Source: Microbacterium testaceum
GTDB lineage: Bacteria; Actinomycetota; Actinomycetes; Actinomycetales; Microbacteriaceae
Direction: 5' to 3'
NCBI RefSeq assembly: GCF_001476285.1
Contig: NZ_LDRU01000003.1
Coordinates: 57,726 to 121,725, forward strand
DNA length: 64,000 nt
Shown one piece after another: positions 16,837-25,845 of the stretch. The translations under genes were made by a program, and so were the position numbers. Position 1 is the stretch's first letter. Every line of letters starts with the position of its first letter. The notes beneath the pieces were generated by a model. That model made no database searches and had not been told where the DNA came from. It worked only from the letters and a program-made list of their open reading frames with translations.

Positions 16837-17645
16837 CAGGACTCCCTCCGATCATCGGCGAACATGTCGAGCACGTCGGCTTCGTCTTCAGCCGCGTCAC
16901 CGCTCGGCTCGACCGGTGCCATCTCGCGCATCTCGCGCCGTGTGAGCGGCTCGAACGCGGGATCGTCGACGGGCGTCAGGATGCCGCGGTCCAGGCGGAA
17001 GTGCCGGCGCGCGCGCCGCGCGATCATCGGGTCGTGCGTGATGACGACCTGCGCCGCGCCGGTGCGTTCGGCGACGTCGTCGATCAGTTCCATGACGCTC
17101 TGGCCGGTGTCGAGGTCGAGGGCGCCCGTGGGCTCGTCGGCGAGGATCAGGCGCGGCCCGCGCACGAGGGAACGGGCGATCGCGACGCGCTGCTGCTCTC
17201 CGCCGGACAGGCGGTCGGGCATGCTGTTCAGCCGGTGCCCGAGACCCACCAACTCGAGCATCTCGGCGGCGATCCGCTTGCGCTGCCAGAACGTCCGTCC
17301 CGACGAGTAGAGCAACGGCATCGTGACGTTCTCGAGTGCCGTGCGTCCCGCGAGCAGGTTGAACTGCTGGAAGACGAAGCCGATGGAGGCGCCGCGCAAG
17401 CGGTCGCGTCGAGCGCTCGAGTAGCTCTTCACCGGGCGGTCGTCGAAGCTGATCACGCCGCTGGTGGGAAGGTCGAGCAGACCGAGCAGGTTGAGCAGGG
17501 TGGACTTCCCCGAGCCGGAGCGGCCGACGATCGACACGTGGTCGCCCGGTTCGATGGTGAGGTTCACCCCGGAGAGGATCGTCAGGGCGGGCTGATCCGG
17601 AGGGATCACGGTGCGGGTGACGTCCTCGAGTCGGAGGAGGCTCAC
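16836..17645 (-). CDS. MacB-like ABC transporter ATP-binding protein
   Basis: The 269-residue ATPase has Walker A GRSGSGKST, Q-loop FVFQQFNLLAGRTALENV, signature LSGGEQQRVAIARSL, Walker B LILADEPTGALD and H-loop VVITHDP, all matching the LolD/MacB subfamily. An acidic C-terminal tail of about 40 residues (EPSGDAAEDEADVLD) is extra. It overlaps the permease gene downstream and the adaptor gene upstream by four bases each. Confidence 0.92.
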   Translation of the reverse strand: MSLLRLEDVTRTVIPPDQPALTILSGVNLTIEPGDHVSIVGRSGSGKSTLLNLLGLLDLPTSGVISFDDRPVKSYSSARRDRLRGASIGFVFQQFNLLAGRTALENVTMPLLYSSGRTFWQRKRIAAEMLELVGLGHRLNSMPDRLSGGEQQRVAIARSLVRGPRLILADEPTGALDLDTGQSVMELIDDVAERTGAAQVVITHDPMIARRARRHFRLDRGILTPVDDPAFEPLTRREMREMAPVEPSGDAAEDEADVLDMFADDRRES

Positions 17646-18685
17646 GACGCCGGTACCGACTCGCAGAACATCGTCCCATCGGGGTACGTGGTGCAGTTGT
17701 CTCCCGCGCCCGATCCCGCCATCGCGCCGGGGGCGAACTCGAGCACCTCTTCGCCCTCGGTCAATCCCTGCGTGATCTCGACCTGGGTCCCGTCCGTCAG
17801 GCCGAGGGCGACGGGGCGCTCCTCGGTCGCGCCGTCGGCCGTCGACACCCAGACCGTCCCGCTCTGGGCGGCCCCGCGGACGGCGGTGGTCGGGACGACG
17901 AGCACATTCTCGGCCTTACCGCCGGCGATGGTCATCTCGGCCGCGAGCCCGGCGAACACGGTGACCTCGCCGGGGACGGCGCACGTCACCGTCGTCCCGG
18001 AGCCGCCGCCCGAGGAGGAGGTGCCGCCGGCTGTCGACTCCCCGTCGCCGGCGCTTCCCGCGAGAGGCGTGACCAGGCGCAGGTTCGTGCACGTGAAGGG
18101 TGCGGGTCCGCCGGTGATGGCGACCGAGGCTTCGGTGGGTCGGTTGAGGAGGCGGTACTGCTGCGCGGCCTCGAGCGTCCCGGTCACCGAGAAGGTCGGG
18201 GGAGCGACGTTCCCCGCCGCCATGCCGACCGTGACGTCCTGGCCCTCGAGCACCGCGAGGGAACTGAGTGTTCCGCCCGCGGGCGCCGTCACGTCCTCGT
18301 AGCGGAAGATCGCGGGCTTCGGCTTGCCCTCCTCGTCCACGCTGTCGGCAGGATCACGCTCGATCGGGACCTTGACGTTGAAGATGACGTCGCCCTGGTT
18401 GACCGCCGACCCCTGCGTGATGAAGATCCTGTTGACGACCCCACCGGCGGTGGACTTCACCGGAACCGCCGGGTCGGCCGCCACGGCCGCCGTGACGACG
18501 ACGTCGTTCGTGATCGTCCCGAGCGCTGCCGGAACGCGCGGCTCGACGATCGCGCCCGTGGGCTCGGCGGGAGACGCGTCGGCCGGCCGATCCGGGAAGA
18601 ACGCCAGCTTGATCAGAGCGGCCGCGACCAGCGCGACCAGAAGCAGACGCAGAATCGGGAAAACCCAGGTGCGTGCGATCCCCAT
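17642..18685 (-). CDS. Membrane-fusion (HlyD/MacA-like) adaptor protein
   Basis: The 347-residue protein has one N-terminal membrane anchor (WVFPILRLLLVALVAAALIKL) and an extracellular part with a lipoyl-like domain split around VKSTAGGVVNRIFITQGSAV and VTAPAGGTLSSLAVLEGQDV. A beta-barrel and a C-terminal domain with LGLTDGTQVEITQGLTEGEEV follow. A Ser/Gly-rich linker lies between. The layout fits actinobacterial adaptors encoded with MacB-type ATPase and permease genes, here overlapping by four bases. It is the first gene of the operon; the substrate is unknown. Confidence 0.82.
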   Translation of the reverse strand: MGIARTWVFPILRLLLVALVAAALIKLAFFPDRPADASPAEPTGAIVEPRVPAALGTITNDVVVTAAVAADPAVPVKSTAGGVVNRIFITQGSAVNQGDVIFNVKVPIERDPADSVDEEGKPKPAIFRYEDVTAPAGGTLSSLAVLEGQDVTVGMAAGNVAPPTFSVTGTLEAAQQYRLLNRPTEASVAITGGPAPFTCTNLRLVTPLAGSAGDGESTAGGTSSSGGGSGTTVTCAVPGEVTVFAGLAAEMTIAGGKAENVLVVPTTAVRGAAQSGTVWVSTADGATEERPVALGLTDGTQVEITQGLTEGEEVLEFAPGAMAGSGAGDNCTTYPDGTMFCESVPAS

Positions 18686-18794
18686 GAAACCCCCCGGAGC
18701 GGTGATCGTCGTCGATGGACGCTTCTCACCCTAGGGGGAGGGACATATCGCGCACGTATCGCGTGTGGTCTCGCCGTCTGCTTCATCGAGGCAG

Positions 18795-18830
18795 CAGGGC
18801 CCCGGCGGAACGGTGTCCGCCGGGGCCCTG
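18795..18830 (-). terminator. GC-rich hairpin after the amino-acid permease gene
   Basis: CAGGGCCCCGGCGGA (18795-18809) pairs with TCCGCCGGGGCCCTG (18816-18830), a perfect 15-bp stem with a 6-base loop, 15 bp beyond the permease stop. There is no T-run, which is common in high-GC actinobacteria. It separates the permease gene from the adaptor gene upstream region. Confidence 0.7.
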
Positions 18831-18844
18831 GCATCCGGGACCGA

Positions 18845-20332
18845 TCAGTTCTTCGGTGGAGTGATGACGTGCGGCGTGACGTCTTGCAGTCCCACGCGCG
18901 CGTGCCGGCGCGAGTACGCGAAGTAGATCGCGAAGCCGATCGCCAGCCAGATGAGGAAGCGCAACCACGTCTCGACCGAGAGATTGAGCATCAGGTAGGT
19001 GCAGATCGCCGCCGACAGGATCGGAAGCACCGGGCTCAGCGGGACGCGGAATCCGCGCTTGAGGTCGGGCCGCGTCCGGCGCAGCACCACCACGCCGATC
19101 GAGACGAGCACGAAGGCCGAGAGGGTGCCGATGTTGACCATCTCCTCGAGGATGCCGACCGGCGTGAGGCCGGCCACGACCGCCACCACCGCGGTGACGA
19201 TGATCGAGATGACCCACGGGGTGCGGAAGCGGGGGTGCACCTTCGCCAGAGCGCCCGGCAGGAGTCGGTCGCGCGACATGGCGAAGATGATGCGCGTGGC
19301 TCCGATGAGCAGCGTGAGCACGACGGTGGTGAGGCCCGCGACGGCGCCCGCGGCGATGACTGTGGCCATCCAGGTCTGGCCGTGGAAGGCGAAGGCCTCG
19401 GCCAGCGCGGCCTTCGGGTTGAGCTGGTCGTACGGGACCATTCCCGTCACGACGATCGCGACCGCGCAGTAGAGGATCGTGCAGATGACGAGCGAGGCGA
19501 TGATGCCGATCGGGAGGTCGCGCTGCGGCTTCTTCGTCTCTTCGGCGGTCGTCGCGACGACATCGAAGCCAATGTAGGCGAAGAAGACGAGGGCCGCACC
19601 CGCGAGGATGCCGCCGACGCCGAACGTCGCCGGCTGCAATCCGGAGAGGAATTGCAGCAGAGGCTGGGTCAGGCCCGAGGTCGACTCGGTCGGGACGGAT
19701 GCCGGGATGAACGGGTCGTAGTTCGCCGGGGCGATGAACATGATGCCCGCGATGATGACGAACAGCACGATGAACAACTTCACCGCGACGAGGACGAGAT
19801 TCACCCGCAGCGATTCCTTGATGCCGATCGTCATCAGGCCGCCCAAGACGAGCACCAGGAGGATGGCCGGGACGTCGACGACGCCCCCCGAACTGATGCC
19901 CGCAGGCAGGACGACGCCGAGCTGCTGCAGGAAAGCCGAGAGATAGGCGCTCCAGCCCTGCGCGACGACGCTCGCGCCGAGGAACATCTCGAGGATCAGG
20001 TCCCACCCGATGATCCAGGCGAAGAGCTCGCCCAGCGAGGCGTAGGAGAACGTGTAAGCCGAGCCCGAGACGGGCACCGTGGACGCGAACTCGGCGTAGC
20101 ACATCGCCGCGAGGCCGCAGGCGATCGCCGCGATGACGAAGCTGATCACGACGGCGGGACCGGCGACGTCGTGCGCCGCGCGCCCGGTGAGGGTGAAGAT
20201 ACCGGCGCCGATCACCACGCCTACCCCGAAGACGGTGAGGTCGACGGCGCTGAGGGACTTCTTCAGCCGGAACTCCGGCTCGTCGGTGTCGGCGATCGAC
20301 TGCTCGACCGACTTCGTGCGGAATAGGCTCAC
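18845..20332 (-). CDS. APC-family (cationic) amino-acid permease
   Basis: The 495-residue protein has about twelve membrane helices. The first contains VDLTVFGVGVVIGAGIFTLTG, the APC signature, and YAEFASTVPVSGSAYTFSYASLGE follows in helix 3. This organisation is closest to CAT-type amino-acid transporters. The GTG at 20332 is preferred because AGGAGA lies 8 nt upstream; an in-frame ATG at 20467 would add 45 residues without character. The substrate is not determined. Confidence 0.85.
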   Translation of the reverse strand: MSLFRTKSVEQSIADTDEPEFRLKKSLSAVDLTVFGVGVVIGAGIFTLTGRAAHDVAGPAVVISFVIAAIACGLAAMCYAEFASTVPVSGSAYTFSYASLGELFAWIIGWDLILEMFLGASVVAQGWSAYLSAFLQQLGVVLPAGISSGGVVDVPAILLVLVLGGLMTIGIKESLRVNLVLVAVKLFIVLFVIIAGIMFIAPANYDPFIPASVPTESTSGLTQPLLQFLSGLQPATFGVGGILAGAALVFFAYIGFDVVATTAEETKKPQRDLPIGIIASLVICTILYCAVAIVVTGMVPYDQLNPKAALAEAFAFHGQTWMATVIAAGAVAGLTTVVLTLLIGATRIIFAMSRDRLLPGALAKVHPRFRTPWVISIIVTAVVAVVAGLTPVGILEEMVNIGTLSAFVLVSIGVVVLRRTRPDLKRGFRVPLSPVLPILSAAICTYLMLNLSVETWLRFLIWLAIGFAIYFAYSRRHARVGLQDVTPHVITPPKN

Positions 20333-20491
20333 GCGCAACTCTCCTAACGGGCGCTCTCGGTGCGAACGCCACGGGGGAGGATAGCGCTTCTCGTCGCTCG
20401 TGCCTATCGCCCCCTGAAGATGAGCGACAGGGTGTACCACATTCTTGAATGTCGCTGTCAATTGCATAAAAGGTGTAGCGTTTTAAGCATC

Positions 20492-20839
20492 ATGGCAATC
20501 AAGCACATCACTCACCTTGTTGACGATCTCGACGGCTCCGTTCTCGAAGAGGGCGAAGGAAAGCAGATCACCTTCTCCGTCGAAGGTCGTGCCTACGAAA
20601 TCGATTTGTCGAACCGCAACGCGGATAAGTTCTACAACGCCATCGCTCCTTTCGTCGACGCCGCGCGCTCGGTCTCGCGGACGACGACCACCTCGCGTCG
20701 CCCTCGTGCCGCACGCCGCGACAACGACCTGGACCTCGGCGCGGTGCGCGAGTGGGCGCGGGCGAACGGGCACACGGTGAGCGATCGCGGTCGCGTTCCC
20801 GCGACGGTGCTCGAAGCGTATTCAGCCGCCCAGTCCTGA
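20492..20839 (+). CDS. lsr2: Lsr2-type nucleoid-associated protein (copy 1)
   Basis: The 115-residue protein has the N-terminal dimerisation/bridging domain (MAIKHITHLVDDLDGSVLEE, ITFSVEGRAYEIDLS), a basic linker and the C-terminal DNA-binding domain VREWARANGHTVSDRGRVP with the RGR motif that enters the minor groove. Lsr2 coats AT-rich DNA and silences foreign genes. A second lsr2 lies 0.85 kb downstream, with budA between. An upstream AT-rich patch (20440-20490) is a likely promoter and possible self-binding region. Confidence 0.93.
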   Translation: MAIKHITHLVDDLDGSVLEEGEGKQITFSVEGRAYEIDLSNRNADKFYNAIAPFVDAARSVSRTTTTSRRPRAARRDNDLDLGAVREWARANGHTVSDRGRVPATVLEAYSAAQS

Positions 20840-20841
20840 TC

Positions 20842-21597
20842 GTGCCGGGGGACATTCGCCCCGCAGCAGTGATCACCCCGGGTGTCGTCACGCAATTCGC
20901 CGCTCTCGACGCCCTTCTGGGTGGGTTGTATTCCACCGGTATCACCGTGGGCGACGCGCGCGCCCTCGGTGATACCGGCATCGGTTGCTGCGAGCGATTC
21001 GGTGGCGAGGTCATCGTGGTCGACGGCGAATTCTTCGCGTGCACCACGGACGGGCCTCCGCGTCGTATGAGCGACGACGAGACCATGCCGTTCCTCGACA
21101 TGTGCTCTTTCGGGGATCCGCTCTCCCGCGCCGTCCGCGACCTCGACGGACCGGCGCTCGCGGCGGAGATCGACGGCGTCCTCGTCAGCCGGAACCTGTT
21201 CCACGCGATCCGCCTGGACGGCGTCGTGGCGCGGGTTCGCACGCGCCTCACGCCGCGCGAACAACCGCCGTTCCGACGTCTCGCCGAGGTCACCGCGGAG
21301 CAGATCGAGACCGTGTCGCACGACGTGCGCGGAACGGTCGTGGGGTTCTGGATGCCGGGCCTCTATCAGGGCATCACCGTTGCGGGTCTGCACCTGCATT
21401 TCCTCAGCGAGGACCGCGCTCTCGGCGGTCATGTTCTGGAGATCTCCATCCGTGAGGCGGTTCTGCGGGTATCCGCGTATGCGCGATTCGCGCTTCACCT
21501 GCCTACCGACGACGAATTCCTCTCGAACGAACTCACGCACGATGAGGACCGCCGGATCGGTGCGATTGAGGGCGGTGCTTCTCGCTCAGAGGGGTGA
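20842..21597 (+). CDS. budA: Alpha-acetolactate decarboxylase
   Basis: The 251-residue protein has the family blocks FAALDALLGGLYSTGITV, DTGIGCCERFGGEVIVVDGE, TVVGFWMPGLYQGITVAGLH and HFLSEDRALGGHV. The HLH pair and the following histidine are the zinc ligands of the family. The enzyme converts acetolactate to acetoin (2,3-butanediol pathway). GTG 20842, two bases after the first lsr2 stop, gives the normal length; GTG 20869 is an alternative. No acetolactate synthase or butanediol dehydrogenase gene is adjacent, so its place directly behind lsr2 is unusual. Confidence 0.88.
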   Translation: MPGDIRPAAVITPGVVTQFAALDALLGGLYSTGITVGDARALGDTGIGCCERFGGEVIVVDGEFFACTTDGPPRRMSDDETMPFLDMCSFGDPLSRAVRDLDGPALAAEIDGVLVSRNLFHAIRLDGVVARVRTRLTPREQPPFRRLAEVTAEQIETVSHDVRGTVVGFWMPGLYQGITVAGLHLHFLSEDRALGGHVLEISIREAVLRVSAYARFALHLPTDDEFLSNELTHDEDRRIGAIEGGASRSEG

Positions 21598-21687
21598 GGA
21601 GATGTGTTCCGATCGGCGGGTTAGTCGAGGGGTGAATTACCATTCTTTCGCCCCGTGGCTCCATAACGCCGGTCTTATGATCGCGGC

Positions 21688-22026
21688 ATGGCCAAGAAGC
21701 ACATCACACAGCTGATCGACGATCTCGACGGTTCCGTCCTCGAAAGCGGATCGACGATCACATTCTCTCTCGAGGGTCGCGCCTACGAGATCGATCTCTC
21801 TGAAAGGAATGCCGCGAAGCTGCGCGAGGCATTCGAACCGTTCACGACGGCGGCGCGCTCGATCGGCTCATCGAACCATGCCGCACATCGCGCTTCGCGC
21901 GGCCGTGTTCCTTCCTCTCGAGACCTCGCGGATGTGCGTGCCTGGGCGGAAAAGAACGGGCACTCCATCAATCCGCGCGGTCGCATTTCCTCCGCTGTTC
22001 TCTCGGCGTACGACGCCGCACACTGA
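21688..22026 (+). CDS. lsr2: Lsr2-type nucleoid-associated protein (copy 2)
   Basis: The 112-residue protein shares the Lsr2 layout: MAKKHITQLIDDLDGSVLES, ITFSLEGRAYEIDLSERNAA, a linker, and VRAWAEKNGHSINPRGRISS with the RGR motif. It resembles copy 1 throughout but has a shorter linker. Paralogous Lsr2 pairs are common in actinobacteria. A 90-bp gap after budA with TTATGAT near 21676 suggests its own promoter. Confidence 0.92.
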   Translation: MAKKHITQLIDDLDGSVLESGSTITFSLEGRAYEIDLSERNAAKLREAFEPFTTAARSIGSSNHAAHRASRGRVPSSRDLADVRAWAEKNGHSINPRGRISSAVLSAYDAAH

Positions 22027-22032
22027 CCGAAA

Positions 22033-22070
22033 AGAATCCGGATGCCGCGAGAGCGCGGCATCCGGATTCT
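22033..22070. terminator. Bidirectional terminator hairpin
   Basis: AGAATCCGGATGCCGCG (22033-22049) and CGCGGCATCCGGATTCT (22054-22070) form a perfect 17-bp stem with loop AGAG between the convergent lsr2 and dehydrogenase genes. Short T or A tracts flank both sides. Confidence 0.85.
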
Positions 22071-22076
22071 TCGTGT

Positions 22077-23150
22077 TCAGACCAGTGCGCCCGAGCTGGC
22101 GCCTTCGCGCAGGCGCTCCGCGGCGACTCCCTCGGCGGCGGCGAGCGGCGTGACCCCGCGCGATTCGGCTTCGTCGAAGATCCGGCGGAGGGTGTCGCCG
22201 ATACCCGCCACGCGCGTCATGATCTCGTCGCGGGTTCCGCGCTGCTTGGCCTCGAGGTCGAGGTAGATGACCCCGCCGGCGTTCACCACGAAGTCGGGTG
22301 CGTACAGGATGCCGCGCTGCGCCAGCCGGTCGGCCCCGGATCGATCCGCGAGCGGGTTGTTGGCGGGGCCGCAGACCGCGCGGGCGTCCAGCTCATCGAT
22401 GACCTCGTCGGTCAGCACACCGCCGATGCCGGCGGGGACGAAGACGTCTGCGGCGACCAGGTGCGCTTCGTGCGGCTCGACCCACGCGGCCCCGAGCTCG
22501 GCGGCGAGCGCGCGCTTGGCGGGATTCACGTCGGTGACCGTGAGCACGGCGCCCTCGGACGCGAGGCGGGCGGCGAGTCGGCTGCCGACCTGACCGAGTC
22601 CGGCCACGGTGATGCGGCGTTCGGCGACGTCGCGGACGCCCACACTCCGCTCGAGGGTGGCGATGAGTGAGGCGTAGACGCCGAGGCTCGTGGGGCCGGC
22701 GGGTTCGCCGGAGCCGCCGCCCGCCTCGGGCAGGCCCACGACGTGGGAGGTTCTCTCGCTCACCACGAGCATGTCGTCGGTGGTCGAACCGACGTCTTCG
22801 GCGGTGCGGTAGAGACCGCCGAGGCTTTCGACGGCGTCACCCAGGTCGAGGAACGCGGCGCGGCGTCGGTCGGGGTCGAGCACCGTGCCCGGCGGCAGGC
22901 CGATGACCGACTTCCCGCCCCCGGCATCGAGGCCCGCGGAGGCGTTCTTGAGCGTCATCGCCGCTGAGAGGCGGAGAGCGTCGCCGAGAGCATCGCTCCA
23001 CGTGGGGTAGGTCCACAGGCGGGCACCGCCGAGAGCGGAGCCCAGCACCGATGAGTGGAGGGCGACGGCGATGAAGAGGCCGCTGCGGCTTCCCGTCACC
23101 ACCTCCACGCGTTCGTGGGCGAAATCGGGCAGGGGCAGGGCGTGGGTCAT
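22077..23150 (-). CDS. Leucine/valine/phenylalanine dehydrogenase family protein
   Basis: The 357-residue protein has the Glu/Leu/Phe/Val dehydrogenase layout. The N-terminal catalytic domain contains GGARLWTYP, AMTLKNASAGLDAGGGKSVI (with the catalytic lysines) and EDVGSTTDDM; a Rossmann domain has ITVAGLGQVGSRLA, and CGPANNPLAD and VNAGGVI follow. It oxidatively deaminates branched-chain or aromatic amino acids with NAD; the exact preference is not readable. ATG 23150 follows AAGGAT. The upstream gap carries a palindromic repeat. Confidence 0.88.
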   Translation of the reverse strand: MTHALPLPDFAHERVEVVTGSRSGLFIAVALHSSVLGSALGGARLWTYPTWSDALGDALRLSAAMTLKNASAGLDAGGGKSVIGLPPGTVLDPDRRRAAFLDLGDAVESLGGLYRTAEDVGSTTDDMLVVSERTSHVVGLPEAGGGSGEPAGPTSLGVYASLIATLERSVGVRDVAERRITVAGLGQVGSRLAARLASEGAVLTVTDVNPAKRALAAELGAAWVEPHEAHLVAADVFVPAGIGGVLTDEVIDELDARAVCGPANNPLADRSGADRLAQRGILYAPDFVVNAGGVIYLDLEAKQRGTRDEIMTRVAGIGDTLRRIFDEAESRGVTPLAAAEGVAAERLREGASSGALV

Positions 23151-23279
23151 CGCGATCCTTGTCGTCGGCCACCTTGTGGGTGGCGCTCTCCGGGTGCCGC
23201 GGCTTTGCGGCATCCGTCCTCCATTCTGACTCGCGCGCGCTCCGGGCGCGAGGGCGGCGCGCCCGTCGGTGTGCCGTCA

Positions 23280-23347
23280 GGCGGAGTTGGCGGGCGACAC
23301 GCCGTTTGGGAGCGGCCGCTGCGGGCGTGTCGGGGGAGAACTCCGCC
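23280..23347. repeat. Palindromic intergenic repeat, copy 1 (68 bp)
   Basis: Outer arms GGCGGAGTT (23280-23288) and AACTCCGCC (23339-23347) enclose inner arms CGACACGCC (23295-23303) and GGCGTGTCG (23324-23332). The same nested pattern recurs at 45554-45619 and 46590-46655. It lies between two divergently transcribed genes, just before the ybaK promoter. Confidence 0.75.
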
Positions 23348-23385
23348 GGACGGACCGCGGCGCGCGTGGCTCTAGGCTGTCGGGC

Positions 23386-23862
23386 ATGACCGACGCCCTC
23401 CCCACTCGCAGCCGTCTCGTCGCCGCATCGCTGGAGTCCGCCGGCATTGCGGGCACGATCATCGTCCTTCCGGATGCCGCGTCCACGGCGGCCCTGGCCG
23501 CTGCGGCCCTCGACATCGAAGTGGGGGCGATCGCGAACAGCCTCGTGTTCTGGAGCGACGACGAGCCCCTCCTCGTGATGACCAGCGGAGCGCACCGGGT
23601 GGATACGAGAGGGCTGGCCGAACGCCTGGGACGCGGCACCATCCGCCGAGCGACGCCCGAGCAGGTCCTCGCGGCGACGGGTCAGCCGATCGGCGGTGTC
23701 GCCCCGACGGGGCACCCCGCGCCGCTCACCACGATCGTGGACGAGGACCTGGCCGCGTTCCCCGAGATCTGGGCGGCGGGCGGCACCCCGCACACCGTGT
23801 TCCCCCTGACGTTCGACGAGCTCGTTCGCTTGACGGGCGGAACGGTCGCGAAGGTCGACTGA
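23386..23862 (+). CDS. YbaK/ProX-type aminoacyl-tRNA deacylase domain protein
   Basis: The 158-residue protein has the YbaK/EbsC fold features: GAIANSLVFWSDDEPLLVMTSGAHRVD with the conserved lysine position altered, ATPEQVLAATGQPIGGVAPTGH with the GxxPxGH-like loop, TIVDEDLAAFPEIWAAGGTPHTVF, and a closing helix. Members hydrolyse mischarged tRNAs such as Cys-tRNA-Pro. ATG 23386 follows TAGGCT by 7 nt with no ribosome-binding site, so the transcript is probably leaderless. Confidence 0.82.
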   Translation: MTDALPTRSRLVAASLESAGIAGTIIVLPDAASTAALAAAALDIEVGAIANSLVFWSDDEPLLVMTSGAHRVDTRGLAERLGRGTIRRATPEQVLAATGQPIGGVAPTGHPAPLTTIVDEDLAAFPEIWAAGGTPHTVFPLTFDELVRLTGGTVAKVD

Positions 23863-23867
23863 GCCCG

Positions 23868-23896
23868 CCGCGCGCCCCCGAGGAGGCGGCGCGCGG
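23868..23896. terminator. GC-rich hairpin between convergent genes
   Basis: CCGCGCGCC (23868-23876) pairs with GGCGCGCGG (23888-23896) in the 36-bp gap between the ybaK-like gene and the debranching-enzyme gene. There is no T-run; it may act in both directions. Confidence 0.5.
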
Positions 23897-23898
23897 GG

Positions 23899-25845
23899 TC
23901 AGGCGTGAGGCGTGAGCGCGGTCAGGCAGACCACCGCGGCGGCGGCCGACCAGGCCTGGGGGCGGCAGGCCGCGGGGTAGGGGGTCGGCACCGACGAGTG
24001 GCTGCGCGGGTCGCCCGCGTGCAGCTCGGGAACCCGGTAGGCGAAGCCCTCCGCGGCGTTGAGCAGCCCCTCGACCACCGCTCGGGCGTCGTCGCGGAGT
24101 CCCGCCCGGAGCATCCCATGGGCGGCGATCGCGGTGTCGTGCACCCACACACTGCCGCCGTGGTACGACAGCGGCCAGTAGCCGGCGGCATCCGTCGACA
24201 TGGTCCGGATGCCGTACCCCGTCGACATGCTCTCGCCCAGCAGCAGCGCAGCGACGTGCTCCTCCTCCTCGGGCTCGAGGATGCCGGTGCCGATCAGGTG
24301 GCCGATGTTGCTGGTGAGCGTGTCCACCGGGCGCTTCGCGCGGTCGAGGGCGACAGCCGGGTAGCGCCCCTCGGGGGTCTCGACCCAGTAGGCCTCGGCG
24401 AAGCGCGCCTTGAGATCGGCGGCCCAGGATCGCCAGAACGCCGCGTCGGCGGCATCCGGTCCTTCCCCGAACTCCTCGAGGAGAGCGGCGCCGGCGAGAG
24501 CGGCCTCGTACGCGTAGGCCTGCACCTCGCACAGGGCGATGGGGCCCTCGGCGAGGCGACCGTCGCGCCACTGGATCGAATCCCCGGAGTCTTTCCACCC
24601 CTGGTTCGACAGGCCGGTGCCGAGGCGATCGATGTAGTCGAGGAAGCCGTCGCCGTCGCTGTCGCCGTGGTCGCGGATCCAGCCGAGCGCGGCGCGCAGC
24701 GCCGGCAGCAGTTCGCGCACCTCGGCTACGGGCATGCCCGCACGCCACGCGTCGCCGAGCAGGCAGATCCACAGCGGTGTCGAGTCGACGCTCCCGTAGT
24801 ACTTCGGGGGCAGCACGATGCCCTCACCGGGCATCTCGAGCGCGGACGCCCGCAGCTCGTGCAGGATCTTGCCGGGCTCCTGCGCCGTCTGCGCGTCGTC
24901 GTCGGTGCCCTGCAGGCGCGCGAGAACGCGGAGAGTGGATGCCGCGATCTCGCTGTCGAGGGGGAGAGCGAGGCGCGCGGCCCAGATCGAATCGCGTCCG
25001 AATAGCGTGAAGAACCACGGGGCACCCGCGGCGAAGAACTCGTCGTCGGGATGCTCGGGCAGCACGAGGCGGAGGGCGTCGAGATCGTCGAGGGCGGTGC
25101 GCACCCAGCGGCCGAGGCGAGGGTCGGGTGAGCTCGCCGCCACCGCCGCTGCGTCCCACCGGGCGGGCGCGGTCGCCGCACCCACGACGAGGGTGTCGTC
25201 GCGGAGGGTGAGGGTCCAGGCCACCTCGGCGGTGCCGAAGGCGGGGACCTCCACCTCCCAGCGCGCCTCGATCCCCTCGGGACCGGATGCCACGCGGCCC
25301 CCCGGAGCCGCGAGTTCGAGGCCCTGCGCGCCGGCGTCGACCGTGACACGGTCGCCGTCGATGTCGACGACCGCGGTGCGGGCGTGCGCGTGCCCGGACT
25401 TGACCTCGTGCAGCTGGGCGAACTCGGGCGAGAGGGTGAGGCGCAGTGTCGTCGAGATCGGCCGGTCGACGCGGGAGCGCAGGGTCCAGGTCTCGCTGAC
25501 GAGCCCGTCGGCGACGCGGCGGTCGCGGAGCAGGCGCACCTTCGGGTCGGGGGTCGTGTCGTCGAGCCCGCGGAGCAGTCCGCCGAGGACGAGGCGCGAG
25601 GTGCCGTCGGGGGCGGCCGAGATCCATTCGACCGGGGAGCCGTCGCAGGTCAGCGAGAGCGAGCGTACGTGCCGCACGTCGCCGTGGTAGACCCCGTGCA
25701 CGGGGGCGGCACCCATGTCGCCCGTGGTGTCGGACCACACCTGGGTGGGGGCGCGCAGCACGATCACCGCGTCGTCGAGAAGCGGCTGCAGGGGAGTGGT
25801 CTCGGTGGTCGTCCCGGCCGGTGAGGTGGTGGGGGCGGTGGTCAT
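23899..25845 (-). CDS. Glycogen-debranching-type glycosidase (amylo-alpha-1,6-glucosidase family)
   Basis: The 648-residue protein has an N-terminal debranching-enzyme beta domain (VIVLRAPTQVWSDTTGD, GVYHGDVRHVRSL) and a C-terminal alpha/alpha barrel (FFAAGAPWFFTLFGRDSIWA, DSTPLWICLLGDAW, LSNQGWKDSGDSIQW, TLTSNIGHLIGTGI, SYHGGSVWVHDTAIAA). Carboxylates in GRDS, KDSGDS and VWVHD are candidates for catalysis. No signal peptide is visible, so it should act in the cytosol on the sugar brought in by the importer encoded just upstream. Its ATG overlaps the permease stop (ATGA). The true substrate could be another alpha-linked oligosaccharide. Confidence 0.78.
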   Translation of the reverse strand: MTTAPTTSPAGTTTETTPLQPLLDDAVIVLRAPTQVWSDTTGDMGAAPVHGVYHGDVRHVRSLSLTCDGSPVEWISAAPDGTSRLVLGGLLRGLDDTTPDPKVRLLRDRRVADGLVSETWTLRSRVDRPISTTLRLTLSPEFAQLHEVKSGHAHARTAVVDIDGDRVTVDAGAQGLELAAPGGRVASGPEGIEARWEVEVPAFGTAEVAWTLTLRDDTLVVGAATAPARWDAAAVAASSPDPRLGRWVRTALDDLDALRLVLPEHPDDEFFAAGAPWFFTLFGRDSIWAARLALPLDSEIAASTLRVLARLQGTDDDAQTAQEPGKILHELRASALEMPGEGIVLPPKYYGSVDSTPLWICLLGDAWRAGMPVAEVRELLPALRAALGWIRDHGDSDGDGFLDYIDRLGTGLSNQGWKDSGDSIQWRDGRLAEGPIALCEVQAYAYEAALAGAALLEEFGEGPDAADAAFWRSWAADLKARFAEAYWVETPEGRYPAVALDRAKRPVDTLTSNIGHLIGTGILEPEEEEHVAALLLGESMSTGYGIRTMSTDAAGYWPLSYHGGSVWVHDTAIAAHGMLRAGLRDDARAVVEGLLNAAEGFAYRVPELHAGDPRSHSSVPTPYPAACRPQAWSAAAAVVCLTALTPHA

